Source: Planctomycetota bacterium (GTDB lineage Bacteria > Planctomycetota > Planctomycetia > Pirellulales > Thermoguttaceae). From it: a DNA stretch of 8,972 nt. Under the pieces are notes generated by a model. It was not told the DNA's origin, ran no database searches, and saw nothing but the letters and a program-made list of their open reading frames with translations. Below, piece by piece: positions 8,295 to 8,972 of this stretch (positions are counted from its first letter, which is position 1; each line of letters begins with the position of its first letter). The stretch is from the NCBI GenBank assembly GCA_021784975.1, contig JAJYGU010000227.1:1-8972 (forward strand). Reading direction: 5' to 3'. The position numbers and the translations under genes were made by a program.

Positions 8295-8336
8295 TCGGCG
8301 ATTCGGTCAAGTGGCCTTCGGTCCCGGTCGGCGATT
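8295..8336. repeat. Direct repeat TCGGCGATT, 33 bp apart, in the HTH gene leader
   Basis: Two identical 9-bp copies (8295-8303 and 8328-8336) start 33 bp apart, close to three helical turns, within the leader between the promoter candidate and the HTH start codon. They could bind a regulator or excision factor on one face of the DNA. Short enough that chance is possible in GC-rich sequence. Confidence 0.3.
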
Positions 8337-8355
8337 TTCTTTCTTTGCGTCCTCT

Positions 8356-8394
8356 TGTCCGCATCAAGCGGACACAAACGGTGACGCAATTATG
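8356..8394 (-). promoter_or_regulatory. Candidate -10 box and operator dyad of the HTH-integrase operon
   Basis: Reading the minus strand, CATAAT (8394-8389) matches five of six bases of the -10 consensus; no good -35 is seen 17 bp upstream, where the first 16-bp palindrome (8411-8426) lies. Downstream of the expected start point is a perfect 7-bp dyad, TGTCCGC (8356-8362) and GCGGACA (8368-8374), with a 5-bp centre. Such a position fits autorepression by the HTH protein. This is inference from layout. Confidence 0.35.
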
Positions 8395-8410
8395 GTCCCT
8401 TATGGACAGG

Positions 8411-8472
8411 GGGAAGTGGGCTTCCCTAGCTTTTGCCGGAAAACTTCTCTAGGGTAGGGAAGTGGGCTTCCC
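8411..8472. repeat. Two identical 16-bp palindromes GGGAAGTGGGCTTCCC
   Basis: Exact copies occupy 8411-8426 and 8457-8472, in the same orientation and 46 bp apart start to start. Each has 6-bp arms (GGGAAG/CTTCCC) around TGGG. The right copy lies in the last codons of the winged-helix gene, the left one in the leader of the HTH gene. CCCTAG (8424-8429) and CTAGGG (8449-8454) add a nested dyad between them, so the region can fold in alternative ways. They may be operators, replication or excision sites, or transcript-processing hairpins. No T-run follows on either strand. Confidence 0.65.
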
Positions 8473-8901
8473 CAGGTTCCCGGCCTGTTTGGGCATAGGC
8501 CACACGCGGTATATGGATGATCCTTTCTCTTGTTCGCCTTTGAACACCTGAATCAGCAAGCCGGCCTTGCGGAGTCGAGCAAGAGCGTTCCCGACCGCTT
8601 TGACCGAGCACCCGACCCGAGCCGCAATGCTCGCCCGGCTGGTACGGGCGGTCCCGTTCCTAGTGTCACGATAAAGCACCAGCCACGTTAGGGCCTCCAC
8701 CTTGGACAGTCCCGCCATGCCGCCGTCAACGAAAGCGTTGAGCACGGCGAAGCGGTCGGCCGTGTTGCGGCGGCGCAGCTTTCCCTTCGCCGTTGTTGCT
8801 TGTTCTCGTTCCCGGTGGGGCGACCCGTTGCCGTCGGTCTGGTGCATGGGCGGCAGGACGGCGCAGCCTTCGAGGATCGGCGGTTTCGTGTCGGTGTGCA
8901 T
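8449..8901 (-). CDS. Winged-helix DNA-binding protein (HTH_36/replication-initiator-like)
   Basis: This is a 150-aa protein with a low-complexity polar N-terminus (1-45) and a winged-helix domain at about 48-135. RFAVLNAFVDGGMAGLSKVEALTWLVLYRDT is the first helical part, and TSRASIAARVGCSVKAVGNALARLRKAGLL (about 87-116) is the helix-turn-helix. The ending KGSSIYRVWP is the wing and last strand. The shape is that of helix-turn-helix proteins found beside replication or integrase genes of mobile elements; from memory, close relatives occur in planctomycete islands. It may control the element or take part in replication initiation. The ATG at 8901 has GGGAG upstream at 9-nt spacing and overlaps the stop of the preceding gene by one base (TGATG). 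ATG at residue 20 is an alternative start. The last codons contain one of the 16-bp palindromes. Confidence 0.75.
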   Translation of the reverse strand: MHTDTKPPILEGCAVLPPMHQTDGNGSPHREREQATTAKGKLRRRNTADRFAVLNAFVDGGMAGLSKVEALTWLVLYRDTRNGTARTSRASIAARVGCSVKAVGNALARLRKAGLLIQVFKGEQEKGSSIYRVWPMPKQAGNLGKPTSLP

Positions 8902-8972
8902 CAGGCAAACTCCCGAAACTCGTCATGGAAGCCGTCGGGGTCTTCGTCGGCCGGCGGCGTTCGATCCCATAG
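8901..8972 (-). CDS. C-terminal end of an unidentified gene (cut by window edge)
   Basis: The minus strand is open from the right edge to TGA at 8903-8901, giving 23 residues ending DGFHDEFREFA with many acidic residues (PPADEDPDG). The stop shares one base with the ATG of the winged-helix gene, and that gene's Shine-Dalgarno lies inside this frame, the usual sign of an operon. Too little is present to identify it. In elements of this kind a replication or primase-type gene would be a reasonable guess, but nothing here shows that. Confidence 0.5.
   Translation of the reverse strand, partial: LWDRTPPADEDPDGFHDEFREFA

Noticed and set aside
8276..8389. 38-codon upstream extension of the HTH gene
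   Set aside because: It would need a TTG start, reads as Arg/Asp-rich sequence across a region full of dyads and a promoter candidate, and the HTH fold is complete from 8275.
8411..8472. CRISPR-like or terminator reading of the two 16-bp repeats
   Set aside because: Only two copies, no array, no T-tract; each copy is a palindrome with one copy inside coding sequence, so neither explanation fits.

Overview
The window looks like a high-GC bacterial chromosome segment from a planctomycete. The strongest pointer is the DUF1559 pseudopilin-like gene: type IV prepilin N-terminus followed by a C-terminal H-x9-DG motif, a family greatly expanded in Planctomycetes. The integrase and winged-helix gene on the right also resemble proteins I associate with planctomycete mobile elements; that rests on recall, not a search. 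No species can be named.

Left part (1-4548, + strand): a 5'-truncated APC-superfamily amino acid permease is followed, with a 1-nt stop/start overlap, by an Amt-type ammonium transporter, a probable nitrogen-uptake pair. A 362-bp non-coding gap with palindromes and a promoter candidate precedes a two-gene ABC exporter of the MacB/LolCDE type (FtsX-like permease, then ATPase, overlapping by 8 nt). The ATPase gene converges on the DUF1559 gene (4556-5641, - strand) with only 7 bp between the stop codons.

Middle (5642-6051): a 291-bp intergenic stretch with two well-formed tandem inverted repeats leads to a complete tRNA-Asp(GTC) gene with a plausible promoter in front and an intrinsic terminator behind.

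Right part (about 5944-8972, - strand): the integrase-proximal end of an integrative genetic element inserted at the 3' end of tRNA-Asp. Reading leftward it holds the tail of an unidentified gene cut by the window edge, a winged-helix protein, a leader with two copies of a 16-bp palindrome and other dyads, a small Xre-type HTH protein, a small membrane-anchored protein, and a tyrosine recombinase with a complete catalytic set. The HTH, small-protein and integrase genes are tightly packed (ATGA overlap, then 11 bp) and probably form one transcript. The integrase frame runs through the tRNA terminator and into the tRNA gene, so its last 20 codons are antisense to the tRNA and its stop codon lies in the D arm.

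The most interesting points are the integrase C-terminus that crosses the attachment junction, the paired palindromes at 8411-8472, and the small membrane protein wedged between regulator and integrase. No complete new defence or metabolic system is visible; the element's cargo would lie beyond the right edge.
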